A stretch of DNA of 64,000 nucleotides, from positions 117,613,693 to 117,677,692 of the forward strand of contig OU015493.1 in assembly GCA_907164885.2 (NCBI GenBank). The letters are read 5' to 3'. Shown in pieces: positions 21,170-31,351 of this stretch. The stretch is from Dolomedes plantarius. Lineage: Eukaryota; Arthropoda; Arachnida; Araneae; Dolomedidae. The notes beneath the pieces were generated by a model. That model worked only from the letters and a program-made list of their open reading frames with translations, searched no databases and was not told the origin of the DNA. The position numbers were made by a program, and so were the translations under genes. Numbering within the stretch: the stretch's first letter is position 1; every line of letters begins with the position of its first letter.

Positions 21170-22960
21170 GATTCATTTTCGAAAACCTGTGTCAACGAGA
21201 TGTTGTATTGTGACTCAGACAATTGGCGAAACTTTCCAAACCTATTTTCAATAATGTCGGTTTGAATTTTTCCTGTTAAGAAATATGCCATCCCCAATTC
21301 ATTGCAACAATATGTTCACATTTCAAGTACAGCATGTGTAGTGTGAGAAAGTCTGGTATATGTTTCTTTAGTTAAAAAGCCAGAAGTATATTTAAGAGAA
21401 TTCCAAGTATCAAGCCAAACTAAGAATTTCTGTAGGTACATAACCTTTTCATTGGATGTATTAAATGACAAAGGCTCACAATACATATCTCGTTTATGAC
21501 CCCCTTTAAACTTACTTTACACATTCATTATCTTCCACTATTTAATAATGATTGCAATATATTCAAATGTTTCTAGACAAAAAGGTTCATCAGTATGTGT
21601 AGAAAGCACTTTCAAACCTTCAACAAAATGGTCATTGAAAATTTGAAGACATAGTTTTACATTTTGTCTCTCCATAGAAGATAGAGAAAGAGCTTTTAAA
21701 GTTAATCCAAACACATGTTAATCCATTTAACTATCTGTCCATCCTCTAAAGAATGGATATTTTTAATGGTTCTAAAAGAGGCAGTTTTAGTTAAGTTATG
21801 ATCATTAAAATCAATAAAATACATGCACTGACCATAATTCTTCTGATTCAGCCAATTATTTCTGACACACTTCAGAATGTGTACAGGATCAAAAATATAA
21901 AATAATGGTCTATTAGGATTTGAAGGGTGATTATATAATATACTTAAACAAGGGGGGGGGGTAGCAAAATAGGATATTGTTTAATAATAAAGTCAGTTGT
22001 TTTATTAATAAAGTCAGTTGTTCAGTCAAGAAGTCAATTATTGTATTTTGATGATCAGAAATTTTATGTCTTAGAACATCAAGCAATTCAATTACCACAT
22101 TTAATACATTTTCACCATCACTCATTACTGTTTTCATTTAATCCAAATTCTTTTAAAATGCTTAACAAATCATTTATGTTATTTGCTTTGCAAGGAAATT
22201 TATAATTATTAAATTTTTAAATCTTACAATTCTTAACAAATGCTTCAATATTTAGATTATTATCAATAAGTATAGATTTTAAAATACATGGTACAGGTGA
22301 GAAATTCAACTGATAAAAATAAACTAATGAATCTATAAGTTAATCTTTTTTAGAATAGCAAGTTACCTTTTGATGCTTTGCACAATCCTTTAGATTTTGT
22401 TGTATAGCCAGGCTAACGTTTTGTTGATCTTTTCTACGAAACTAAATACAAACAAAAAGATATTTACTTTACTGCAAAGTAAAATAACATAGTTCATTTA
22501 AATACAAAAGAATTTGCATAAATGCATATCTAAATTAAAAAGTGTTAGAATGGAGTTTCTGGGATTTTTATAACATTCAATTACATTAATTTAACTTTTA
22601 TATCGTTTAATAACTGTAAGCAAGACATTTAAGATCAACTCAGTTAATCCTACCCATTCTTTTACATCAATATATGCATTAAATTTGAAACGTTGAAAAT
22701 TAAAAACAATAAATTATTTTAAATAACTGCAATTAGTTTAATCACAAATCTTTAAACAATAAACAATGTTACTTACCCTTGAACTGGAGGTAACTAGGAA
22801 ATCTTTTCTTGAGATCGCTGTCATCCATTTCCTGTTTTGGCATAATTTTTCTTCAATAGTACATGTCCGGAGGAAGAAAAATGGTTTTGTTGTTACTCCA
22901 GAAAGACGCGCAAAAATGAAAATTGACAAATCACAAGCGCGTAAAACATCGCCAACATCA
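21170..22960 (-). pseudogene. P-element/THAP9-like transposase remnant
   Basis: On the minus strand, 21925-21750 reads PNRPLFYIFDPVHILKCVRN and NWLNQKNYGQCMYFIDFN, then TASFRTIKNIHSLEDGQIVKW. Further down, 21480-21170 reads KFLVWLDTWNSLKYTSGF and YFLTGKIQTDIIENRFGKFR followed by QLSESQYNIS. The FDPVH.LKC.RNNW and LTGK.QTD..E.RFG..RQLSG.QY blocks are those I know from P-element and THAP9-type transposases. Several stops and frame changes interrupt it. Possible upstream exons with good donors on the minus strand lie at about 22452-22366 and 22960-22780. The THAP domain itself was not found. Confidence 0.65.
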
Positions 22961-23003
22961 TAAATTGCTAACTCTCAGAGATAACTTCTTTTAAGAGGCA
23001 CCC

Positions 23004-23635
23004 ACTACGAGTGATAGGTTCCTTTGCTTCCTTTATAAACTGCTTTAGTTTTTCATCAGAAATGCCTCTTCATAGGAGGTTATGTTACTTTAACATCATT
23101 CCATTCAATCATATCAATATAATCCTTCGCATCAAAGTTGATACGTTGAATATAAAACTTTCCTTCATTTGTAGTCCTTGTTTTTAGAATCCTACGTAAT
23201 CCAAGCTCTCTGAGTACATTTTGTAAGTTTATGCACCTGTTTCATTTAACATAAAGCTGAAACCATCTTGTATCCATTGATCGAAGAACTTGTGGAAACT
23301 TGTAAGCTATTCACGTTACGTCCATCAGACTCTTAAAAATGTAATTGACTCAGTCATTCAAAGAAATGCATACTTTGCTGCTTCTGAAAATCTCCTTCTA
23401 TGTATCAGATGATCGCAGTCACGTAAAAGAGCTTGGATTACGCTGGATTCTAAAAGCAAGGACTGAAAATGAAGGGGGCATCAGAAAGTTTTTAATTCAA
23501 CGTATAAACTTTGATGCCAATTATATGATTGAAAGGAATGGTGTTAAAGTAACAGAACAAGGCATATTTCTGATAACAAACTAAAGCAATTTATAAAGGA
23601 AGCAAAAGCATCTGATTATGAGAGTCAACGTATTG
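23004..23635. repeat. Inverted duplication of a repeat-gene fragment
   Basis: Minus-strand sequence 23240-23004 and plus-strand sequence 23415-23635 are copies of the same segment: both contain gagagcttggattacg or a one-base variant, gattctaaaa.caaggact, aaatgaagg, attcaacgtat, aactttgatgc, and aaatt/caaagcagtttataaagg-like ends. Spacer about 170 bp. A transcript would fold back. Confidence 0.75.
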
Positions 23636-23820
23636 ACTTCAGTAATTTTCCATGTCACACACAAGCAGTAGAAAAGACTGTTAAATTCGTTTTCGAGTCA
23701 TCCTTGTCCATCCGCTGCACTTCTGCGAGAGTTGCATTGATAAAATCAAAAATACGCTCTCAAAAGATAATGCCAAAATTTGAAACAACAACAAAAAATA
23801 ATAATTCAATGTGTCAGTGA
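23390..23820 (+). pseudogene. Fragment of an unnamed arthropod repeat protein
   Basis: Readable blocks are HVKELGLRWILKARTENEGG, IRKFLIQRINFDANYMIE, then, after a stop at 23582-23584, FSNFPCHTQAVEKTVKFVFE and SQKIMPKFETTT. I recall the order (V.ELG.RRILKAR, NF.A..Y...I, PCHTQAVER.VK, MPKFETK) from uncharacterised multi-copy proteins of arthropods. The in-frame stop and missing ends mark it as broken. The arm at 23004-23240 is an inverted partial copy of its first half. Confidence 0.55.
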
Positions 23821-24488
23821 AATAAGTAATGGAAACCATGTGTGATTACTATGGACTTTTGAGAAACATGAATGTTTTTTTTAAATAACGTTTAACATCC
23901 CCAATCTCAAATAACTTGCTAATCTTATGCACAGTAAGTGTGGGTTTAAATTTTCTTCTACACCCATTTTTGATTATATTCCTAAATCTGAAAAAGTTAA
24001 ATCTCTCAATCAGGCAGATGAGACTGAACTGAAGTGAGTTGCTCACGGCTCTAACTTAACTAGCATTAATGATCGAATCCCTCTCTGAAATCAATTTTCT
24101 ATCCTTGAGAAGGAAATTGTCATATAGGAGGATTGCAGAGGTGAAGAAATTCCAATTAAGCGCGAACCCAAATCTCAGCCTTTTTTTTAAATGGCGGAAC
24201 GATACAAAGATACCCTCAACAAAATTTACAACCTAGTCAAAATTCAATTCCCCAAAACAATTTCAGGAAACTTTGTCAAAATCTTATATGAAAACATTGA
24301 ATAATATAGAACCATTCAAAGATACTTAATTAATTCACGCATTTGATTTTTTTTTTGAAAACTTCCAAAACCGACACTTAAAATACTTTTTAAGGGAATC
24401 CCTATCTACACTTTGGCTGTGGAAGTCGAAGGCGAATTAATTACTTTAGGCTTTAGAGTCGCCATTGCCGGCAATTATATTCCCAATT
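23821..24488. other. AT-rich sequence, no gene recognised
   Basis: No family motif. The frame at about 24390-24480 (IPIYTLAVEVEGELITLGFR) looks protein-like and continues after the MITE, so the MITE may have inserted into an old coding sequence I cannot name. Confidence 0.4.
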
Positions 24489-24664
24489 CAGTGACGTAGC
24501 GAGCATAACTGGCGCCCGGGCACGATACTTTTTTGGCGCCCCCTTTCCGAACAACATATAGTAATATAGTATATAGAATTAGTAAAAAGGGCCATTTGGC
24601 GCCCCTGTTCGAGTGGCGCCCGGGGCATGATAGACCCCCTTGCCCACCCCACGCTACGCCACTG
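24489..24664 (+). mobile_element. hAT-type MITE, 176 bp, with exact 8 bp target duplication
   Basis: Ends are CAGTGACGTAGCGAGC and GCTACGCCACTG. TCCCAATT flanks both sides (24481-24488 and 24665-24672). Internal sequence has repeated tggcgcccgggcac-type blocks. It is a different family from the MITE at 15814 despite the near-equal length and CAGTG start. Confidence 0.87.
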
Positions 24665-24672
24665 TCCCAATT

Positions 24673-25030
24673 TTAGCGTCACTGTAAACACTGGTAACCA
24701 GTTTGGTACCAATCTCACTTCCAATACTCTTCCATACAGCAAAGCTCCGAAAAATAATTTAAATCTGTCATCTAGCGAACCTATTCAAAATTTACAACCC
24801 AAAATATTCAATCTATGGGAAACCTAGATGATACACTAATAAACTTATCAAAATCCGCGATGTGTTAGCTGAAATAAAAAATTTATGTCCCGACCTTAAT
24901 ATTTCAAATCTTACCCAGTCCATTAATTGTTCACAGGTTAATTCATTGGTTTATGATAGTGCTTAATATTTTGTATTTGTTTTTCTGTTCCATGCCAGGC
25001 AGTTTCCTCTTACTGAAGTTCCACACTTAA
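24673..25030 (+). other. Possible decayed coding sequence
   Basis: Plus-strand reading NFSVTVNTGNQFGTN to 24825, then in another frame VLAEIKNLCPDLNISNLTQS, looks protein-like, perhaps a LINE ORF1 or similar, but I cannot name a family. Confidence 0.3.
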
Positions 25031-25039
25031 AAATCTGTC

Positions 25040-25115
25040 AGTGAATGCTGGTGTCTGGCGTCCGTTTTTGCTTCCCATGCTTCCGTCCTGGGTTCGATCC
25101 CGAAAGGTGCATTTC
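25040..25115 (+). repeat. tRNA-like SINE head (candidate)
   Basis: Contains a B-box-like GGGTTCGATCCCG preceded by about 50 bp with a weak A-box-like GGTGTCTGGCGTC. The TTCGATCCCG loop and stem are tRNA T-arm in character. Weak acceptor stem; a SINE remnant is likelier than a tRNA gene. Confidence 0.35.
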
Positions 25116-26148
25116 TGTTTTCTGTACTCGCGGATGTTCAGACCTGCCAATTTAATTTGTTAAATATAACTTACTTATTATTTTAAACTTAATTGCCTTA
25201 TTTTTTTATTTCTAACATTTATTTAAACTAATTTTTTGGCCCTTTTTTTATTGTAAATATTATTTCTCGTATCCTGACTCAATTACAATAAAACAATGTA
25301 ATATATTCTTCAATGTACGTACTGAGGATAAAGGGTCTTATTTTGTGATCTTATTTGGTTTCTCATGACATCTACTGTCTATGTCTCTGACATTACATTA
25401 CATTAATATTTTTCTAAATATATGTGATTTGTTTATTTTAACTAAGGTATGTTAATTTAAAATTCTTTTTCTTTCATTCAAATGTGTATTATAAGAATAT
25501 GTTACTGTAAAATTAATATGATGAACAAATGATATTAATTAAATGATATAATATTATAGTAAAATTAATATGATGAACAATTAATATGATGTAAAATTAA
25601 TATGATGAAATTCCACAAAATCAGTTGTTTTATAATGGCATCTAACAATTAGAAATACTTAGAATATTTAAGTTTCCTGTAAAAATATCATATTTTGAAT
25701 ATTTTATCTACAAATATATATATATCGTTATTTTAATATACTATAAAAGAAATTTTAAAAAATACAAATTTTACCACTATTTCCTCTCTTATAAATAAAG
25801 AGTGGTGAAACAAGGACCCATTTTTAAGTAGATATTTAATTTCTCCAGTAATATATAAAAATAAACAATGAAACTAATTTTCATCTGTTTTTATAAGCTT
25901 CTAGGGAGTTAAAAACACACACACATAATACAATATTTACATACAAGGAAATTTATGTGAATTTTCACATAATACAATCATACAATTTCACATAATACTT
26001 CTCACATAATACAATCCTTACATACAAGGAAAATTATGGGAATTTTCCGCGTAAAAGAAGTTTTACAAAAATGAAATAAATATTTTTGAAAAGTCTGTTT
26101 ATTTTAATAATCAACTTCCCTTTCAAATCCATAATTCTGATGCAGATT
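25116..26148. other. AT-rich sequence, no gene recognised
   Basis: Includes short local repeats (aattaatatgatga, about 25518-25608; cacataatacaat, about 25922-26010). No coding motif. Confidence 0.5.
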
Positions 26149-26501
26149 TCTGTTACTTGTGGTTACGAATCGGAGGTCCAGTTCCGGGACGTTGGATGAA
26201 AAGCGGTTTCGGGTCGATTCCCATCCAACCGTCACCGGCCCTCAAAAGGGTTCACACTACGGGATCCCCCGTCGGAGATTCGTAAGTCACCCGGCAACGG
26301 TACGGATCATTTCCCCCGAGCCTATCGTTCTGCCGGTGCCTCCAGCACCGGTCCGTCAAGTTGCCGTCAGTCTTGTGTTTGTTGGGTATATATATATTTA
26401 GGGACCCGCTCCCTTCAGCAATCATTGTCAAAGAATGGAAATACTAAAAAACAACGAATAAATCTATTTAAATTTTGTGGGTACGTATCCCACGTCCTAC
26501 A
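26149..26501 (+). mobile_element. Possible solo LTR
   Basis: Starts TGTTACTTGTGG and ends CACGTCCTACA. It has a GC-rich first two thirds, then a TATATATATTTAG box near 26386, about 30 bp before a start-like CTCCCTTCAGCAATC, and an AATAAA at about 26457. That order is LTR-like. No second copy or clear target duplication is present in the window. Confidence 0.35.
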
Positions 26502-26974
26502 AACAGTCGCAAGCAGAAGAAAAATTCTCCCCCCGGAGAGCCTGCGTTGCCCGGGATTTTAAGAATGTCTGTTAAGTAAAATCAATTTAAAAACTAAGCA
26601 CAGCATAAATTATATAGTAAAAAAAATGTGTCATCTCAGAACACTATAGTCAACATTATAGACATCTCAGAATTTAGGTAGATGCAGCCTTTCTTCATTG
26701 TACCACTAAAGGCTGTAAAGTAAAAATGTCAAATTTGGGAATAATTGTTAAACAGAGTCAATTTAAAAACTAAACAGAGTATAAATAACATAGAAACAAA
26801 AAGCATATGAAATGTTATACGCATGAATGAAAAGAAAACCCAATACAAAAACAAATATATTTATAATAAACTCCTCAGAATTCAGCTAGTTTAGCCTTTC
26901 AACATTGGAGCAAAAAAACTTGAAAAGTAAAACATAAAATATATTCATTTATAATAAACCACTAAAATCTGAAA
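26502..26974. other. AT-rich sequence, no gene recognised
   Basis: Two loosely similar blocks (aatttaaaaactaa.caga) suggest old local duplication. No coding motif. Confidence 0.4.
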
Positions 26975-28760
26975 AGGAATGAGAAGGAAATTAAAATAGT
27001 AACATTAGGATTTTGCGCAGAGTGATAGGCGTTTTAGCTAAATTTCATTAAAAATTACTTCAAATTGATCAATTTCTAAAAACGTATGCTATTTCCAGGT
27101 AAGTTTTTGTTCCTTTTTTTAATTTTTAAGTGCTATTTTGCCATAAAAGACGAAAAAAACCTTTAAAAAGTTCTTTTTTTTAAAAATTGACTCCGAACGT
27201 AGACAGTCACCTTAATTTCTACATGAGAATGAGAATAAAAAATGAGGAAAGAATAAACTGTACCCCCCCTCCCCATTGAAATAATATTTAAAGTAATAAA
27301 TTCTGTTTTAACAATTAATTTGTGAATAATTAAAAAATTAACTAACTGTAAAATAGAAAAGTAAATAAAACATAATTATATTTCACTGCCCTTCAAAAAT
27401 ATCCGGAAATAACACAATTTCCTTAGCAAATATAAAACAAACAAAAAGTAAACAAAAATAATTGGTGTATAGTAAATATTTTATTTGGGGCTGTTTTTAT
27501 AAGGGAAGGAATGATGAATCGGGGGAAATTTTCATATTGGAACATAAAATTGCGTGTATTATTTTTGCATTTTAAAATTTTCTCTTAGATTTTATGTCAT
27601 TTTGAAGATAACTGTCATAAGTAACATGTGTGAGAAGGAAATTAAAAAAGTAGCATTAGGAATTTGTGGAGAGTGAATAATAAATATATTTAAGAAATTT
27701 AATAAAACAAACGCTATTGTTAATGAAATGACGCACAATAATTGGTGTATAATAAATAGTATTTTATTTGGGGCTGTTTTTATAAGGAAAGGAATGACGA
27801 ATCGGGGAGAATTTTAATATTGGAACATAAAATTGCGTGTAATATTTTTGCATTTTAAAATTTCCTCTTAGATTGTACGTCATTTTGAAGATAACTGTAA
27901 TATATATGACGTGTGAGAAGGAAATTTAAATAGTAGCATTAGGATTTTGTGCAGAGTGATAGGCGTTTTAGCTAAATTTCATTAAAAAATACTTCAAATT
28001 GACTAAATTTTAATAAAGTAAGCTATTTACTTGAAAGTTTTTGTTTCTTAAATTTTTAAGTGATATTTTACCATACAAGATGAAAAAAAACCTTTAAAAA
28101 ATTATTTTTTTTTAAATTGAGTCCGAACGTAGACAGTCACTTTAATTCCTACTTGAGAATGATAATAAAAAATGATGAAAGAATAAAATGAACCCCTCTT
28201 CCATTGAAATAATATTTAAAGTAATAAATTCTGTTTTAATAATTAATTTCTGGAAAATTAGAAAATTAACTAAATGCAAAATACAAAAGTAAATAAAACA
28301 TAATTATATTTCACTGTCCTTCAAAAATGTCCTATAGCAACACAATTTCCTTAGCAAATACAAAATAAACAAAAAGTGAACAATAATTGGTGTATAATAA
28401 GTAGTTTTTTATTTGGGGCTGTTTTTATAAGGAAAGGAATCACGAATCGGAGAAAATTTTCATATTGAAACATAAAATTGCGTGCATTATTTTTGCATTT
28501 TTTAAAATTCTCTCTTAGATTGTAGGTCATTTAGAAGATAACTGTCATATGTATCATGTGTGAGAGGGAAATTAAAATATTAGCTTTACGATTTTGTGCA
28601 GAGTGATTGGTGCTTTAGGTAAATTTCATTCAAAATTACTTCAAATTGACCAATTTATAAAAAAGTATGCTATTTACAGTTAAGTTTGTTTCTTTTTTTT
28701 GATTTTTAAGTACTATTTTAGCATAAAAGACCAAAAAAACCTTTACAAAATTATGTTTTC
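26975..28760. repeat. Tandem array with a ~650 bp unit
   Basis: The markers gcagagtgataggcgttttagc (26 to 28 kb), aattggtgtat, tttggggctgtttttataag and gtccgaacgtagacagtcac return in the same order. The gagtgat marker is at about 27018, 27953 and 28600; the ggctgtttttataag marker is at about 27489, 27771 and 28416. One intermediate copy is only about 280 bp long. Copies are diverged by small indels. No ORF. Confidence 0.8.
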
Positions 28761-29704
<944 letters not shown>

Positions 29705-30030
29705 TGCCACATTTCACCGAAGCAATGGTGGCTCAGCGGTATTGCTCCCGACGTCTAATCTGAAGGTCCCGGGTTCGAAAGCAGCCGCCGTCGGGGTGCC
29801 AGAACATCGTTTATTTTAATTTGCTCTGCATGCGAGCTGTATGCAAATTTACCTATTATTTATTTCAGTTCCGGTTCCAGAGGTTTCTGGAATATTCCTC
29901 ACACTTCCGGTGGGGAGTGTCGGGAAATATCCGGAGGTGTATTTAAGGGAATGTTCCCCGCAATCTGGGGAATAAAAACCTGTCCTGAGCTACGCTTCGT
30001 ATCATTTCTGTGTTCCACAAAATCATCGTG
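29705..30030 (+). repeat. gypsy-2 left LTR with TATA-like box and polyadenylation signal
   Basis: The LTR carries a tRNA-like module (29729-29793), then GTGTATTTAAG (TATA-like, near 29936) and GGGAATAAAAACC (AATAAA, near 29970). The last bases shared with LTR-2 are aaaatcatcgtg. The plus-strand ORF at 29951-30160 overlaps the LTR and leader and is not a recognised gene. Confidence 0.88.
29729..29793 (+). repeat. tRNA-like Pol III module inside the gypsy-2 LTR
   Basis: GGTGGCT at the start can pair over seven positions with AGCCGCC at the end (one G-U), as an acceptor stem would. TGGCTCAGCGG resembles an A box and GGTTCGAAAGC a B box, about 45 bp apart. The D-stem AGCG/TGCT is AGCG/CGCT in the other LTR (35147-35211), so pairing is kept. 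The anticodon arm is shortened, so it is not a functional tRNA gene. A SINE or tRNA captured by the LTR is my inference. Confidence 0.65.
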
Positions 30031-30035
30031 TCATT

Positions 30036-30053
30036 TGGTGGAGGCGCCGGGTA
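30036..30053 (+). promoter_or_regulatory. gypsy-2 primer-binding site
   Basis: TGGTGGAGGCGCCGGGTA lies a few bases after the LTR. It starts with TGG, the complement of the tRNA CCA end. The tRNA identity was not determined. Confidence 0.65.
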
Positions 30054-30162
30054 AAGCTGAATTCTGGATTCCGGAGAAAACCGAAAAAGTCGAAGACTCC
30101 AAGGAGTACCACCTGAATTTGGACTGTGGAATCCCGAACCTCGAAAAAGACGAGAGTTAGCG

Positions 30163-31317
30163 ATGGAAGAAAAACCTGCAGTATCTGCTGTGCCTTTAAT
30201 TCAGCAACAACGCAATCCCTCGATTTTCAGAGGGGAAGCTTGTCAAGATCCAGGAAAATGGTTGAAGGAATTTGGGCGTGTAGCAAAATACAACGCATGG
30301 AGTGACCTGGTGTGTTTAGCAAATACCTATTTCTTCCTTGACGGTACCGCAAAACAATGGTCCGAAAATAATGAAGCCCGACTAACGTCATGGGAAGTTT
30401 TCAGCGAGGAACTAAAAAAGGCTTTTGGTGATACGACCTACTTTGTCCGGCAAGCACAAGATCAGCTAAAAATCCGTGCCCAGAAACCTGGTGAAGATAC
30501 TCAATCATACATCCAGAGTGTGTTAGGACTATGTCATGAGGCAAACCCAAATATGACGGAAGAAGAAAAACTCTCACATCTAATGAAGGGAGTGACCGAA
30601 AACGTATACCAGGCCTTGGTTACGAAGGAAATCGCCACGACTGCAGACTTTACAAAATGGTGCCAACATATCGAAAATATGCAGCAAAAGCGCATAAATC
30701 CGCATAAGTTTGAACGACTTCCGAATGTCGTACCCATAGCGGCCATCCAGGAACAATCCGACCTTGCCAGTCTAATTCGACAAATAGTCCACGAAGAGGT
30801 TGAACGCGTCCTGGCGCCAGTGGCTGCTGAACCCGAAGCACATATTACAGCTATTGAGTCCTTTGTTCGTGATGAAGTTGTCAAGACCCTAGCACCTGTA
30901 AATAATGAACCATCTCCCTGGACTGAAGCAAAATCAAGGCGTCAAACTTCCTACGCTGATGTTGCGAGAAAAGTCAGGCCGACTCCTATGACCCCACAGA
31001 GGAAGACTGAGGTTTGGCGACCTCCCGACAACCGACCAGTCTGCTTCCACTGCGGACGGCCAGGCCATGTTGTCCGGTACTGCCGGGAAAGGAGAGCCGT
31101 ATTCAACAACTATTGGGCCGATCGAAGAGGTATCAACGAAGCCAGAAGTTCATATGCCGATTTCACCCGCCAGACGCCAGGAGCTCATCTCCCAGTCCCA
31201 CGCGTGGAAGATCACCGTCCCGCCGCTTCAGAGCTCCTTCGCCGTACCGGCGATCTAGCCAGTCTCCAGGCCGACGTAACGAGGAAAATTAGTTGGTGCG
31301 AGCTTCCCTGGGGGTGA
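30163..31317 (+). pseudogene. gag: gypsy-2 Gag with CCHC zinc knuckle, frameshifted C-terminus
   Basis: From MEEKPAVSAV at 30163 one frame runs 384 codons. Residues about 18-200 form the capsid region (PSIFRGEACQDPGKWLKEF; FFLDGTAKQW; PGEDTQSYIQSVLGLC). A classical CX2CX4HX4C knuckle (CFHCGRPGHVVRYC) follows near residues 291-304. The Ser/Arg-rich tail expected after the knuckle (SPSPTRGRSPSRRF) is found in another frame at about 31150-31292, which points to a frameshift between about 31100 and 31160. The out-of-frame tail on the present frame is therefore probably not native. Role by family: capsid and RNA binding. Confidence 0.82.
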
Positions 31318-31351
31318 GGCCGCTGGCACTTGAAATCCTCCGACGGCCGCA

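Noticed and set aside
29729..29793. A functional tRNA gene
   Set aside because: The anticodon arm is shortened and the T stem does not pair well; it is repeated in both LTRs as part of the element.
30534..30884. 116-residue minus-strand ORF
   Set aside because: Antisense shadow of gypsy-2 Gag.
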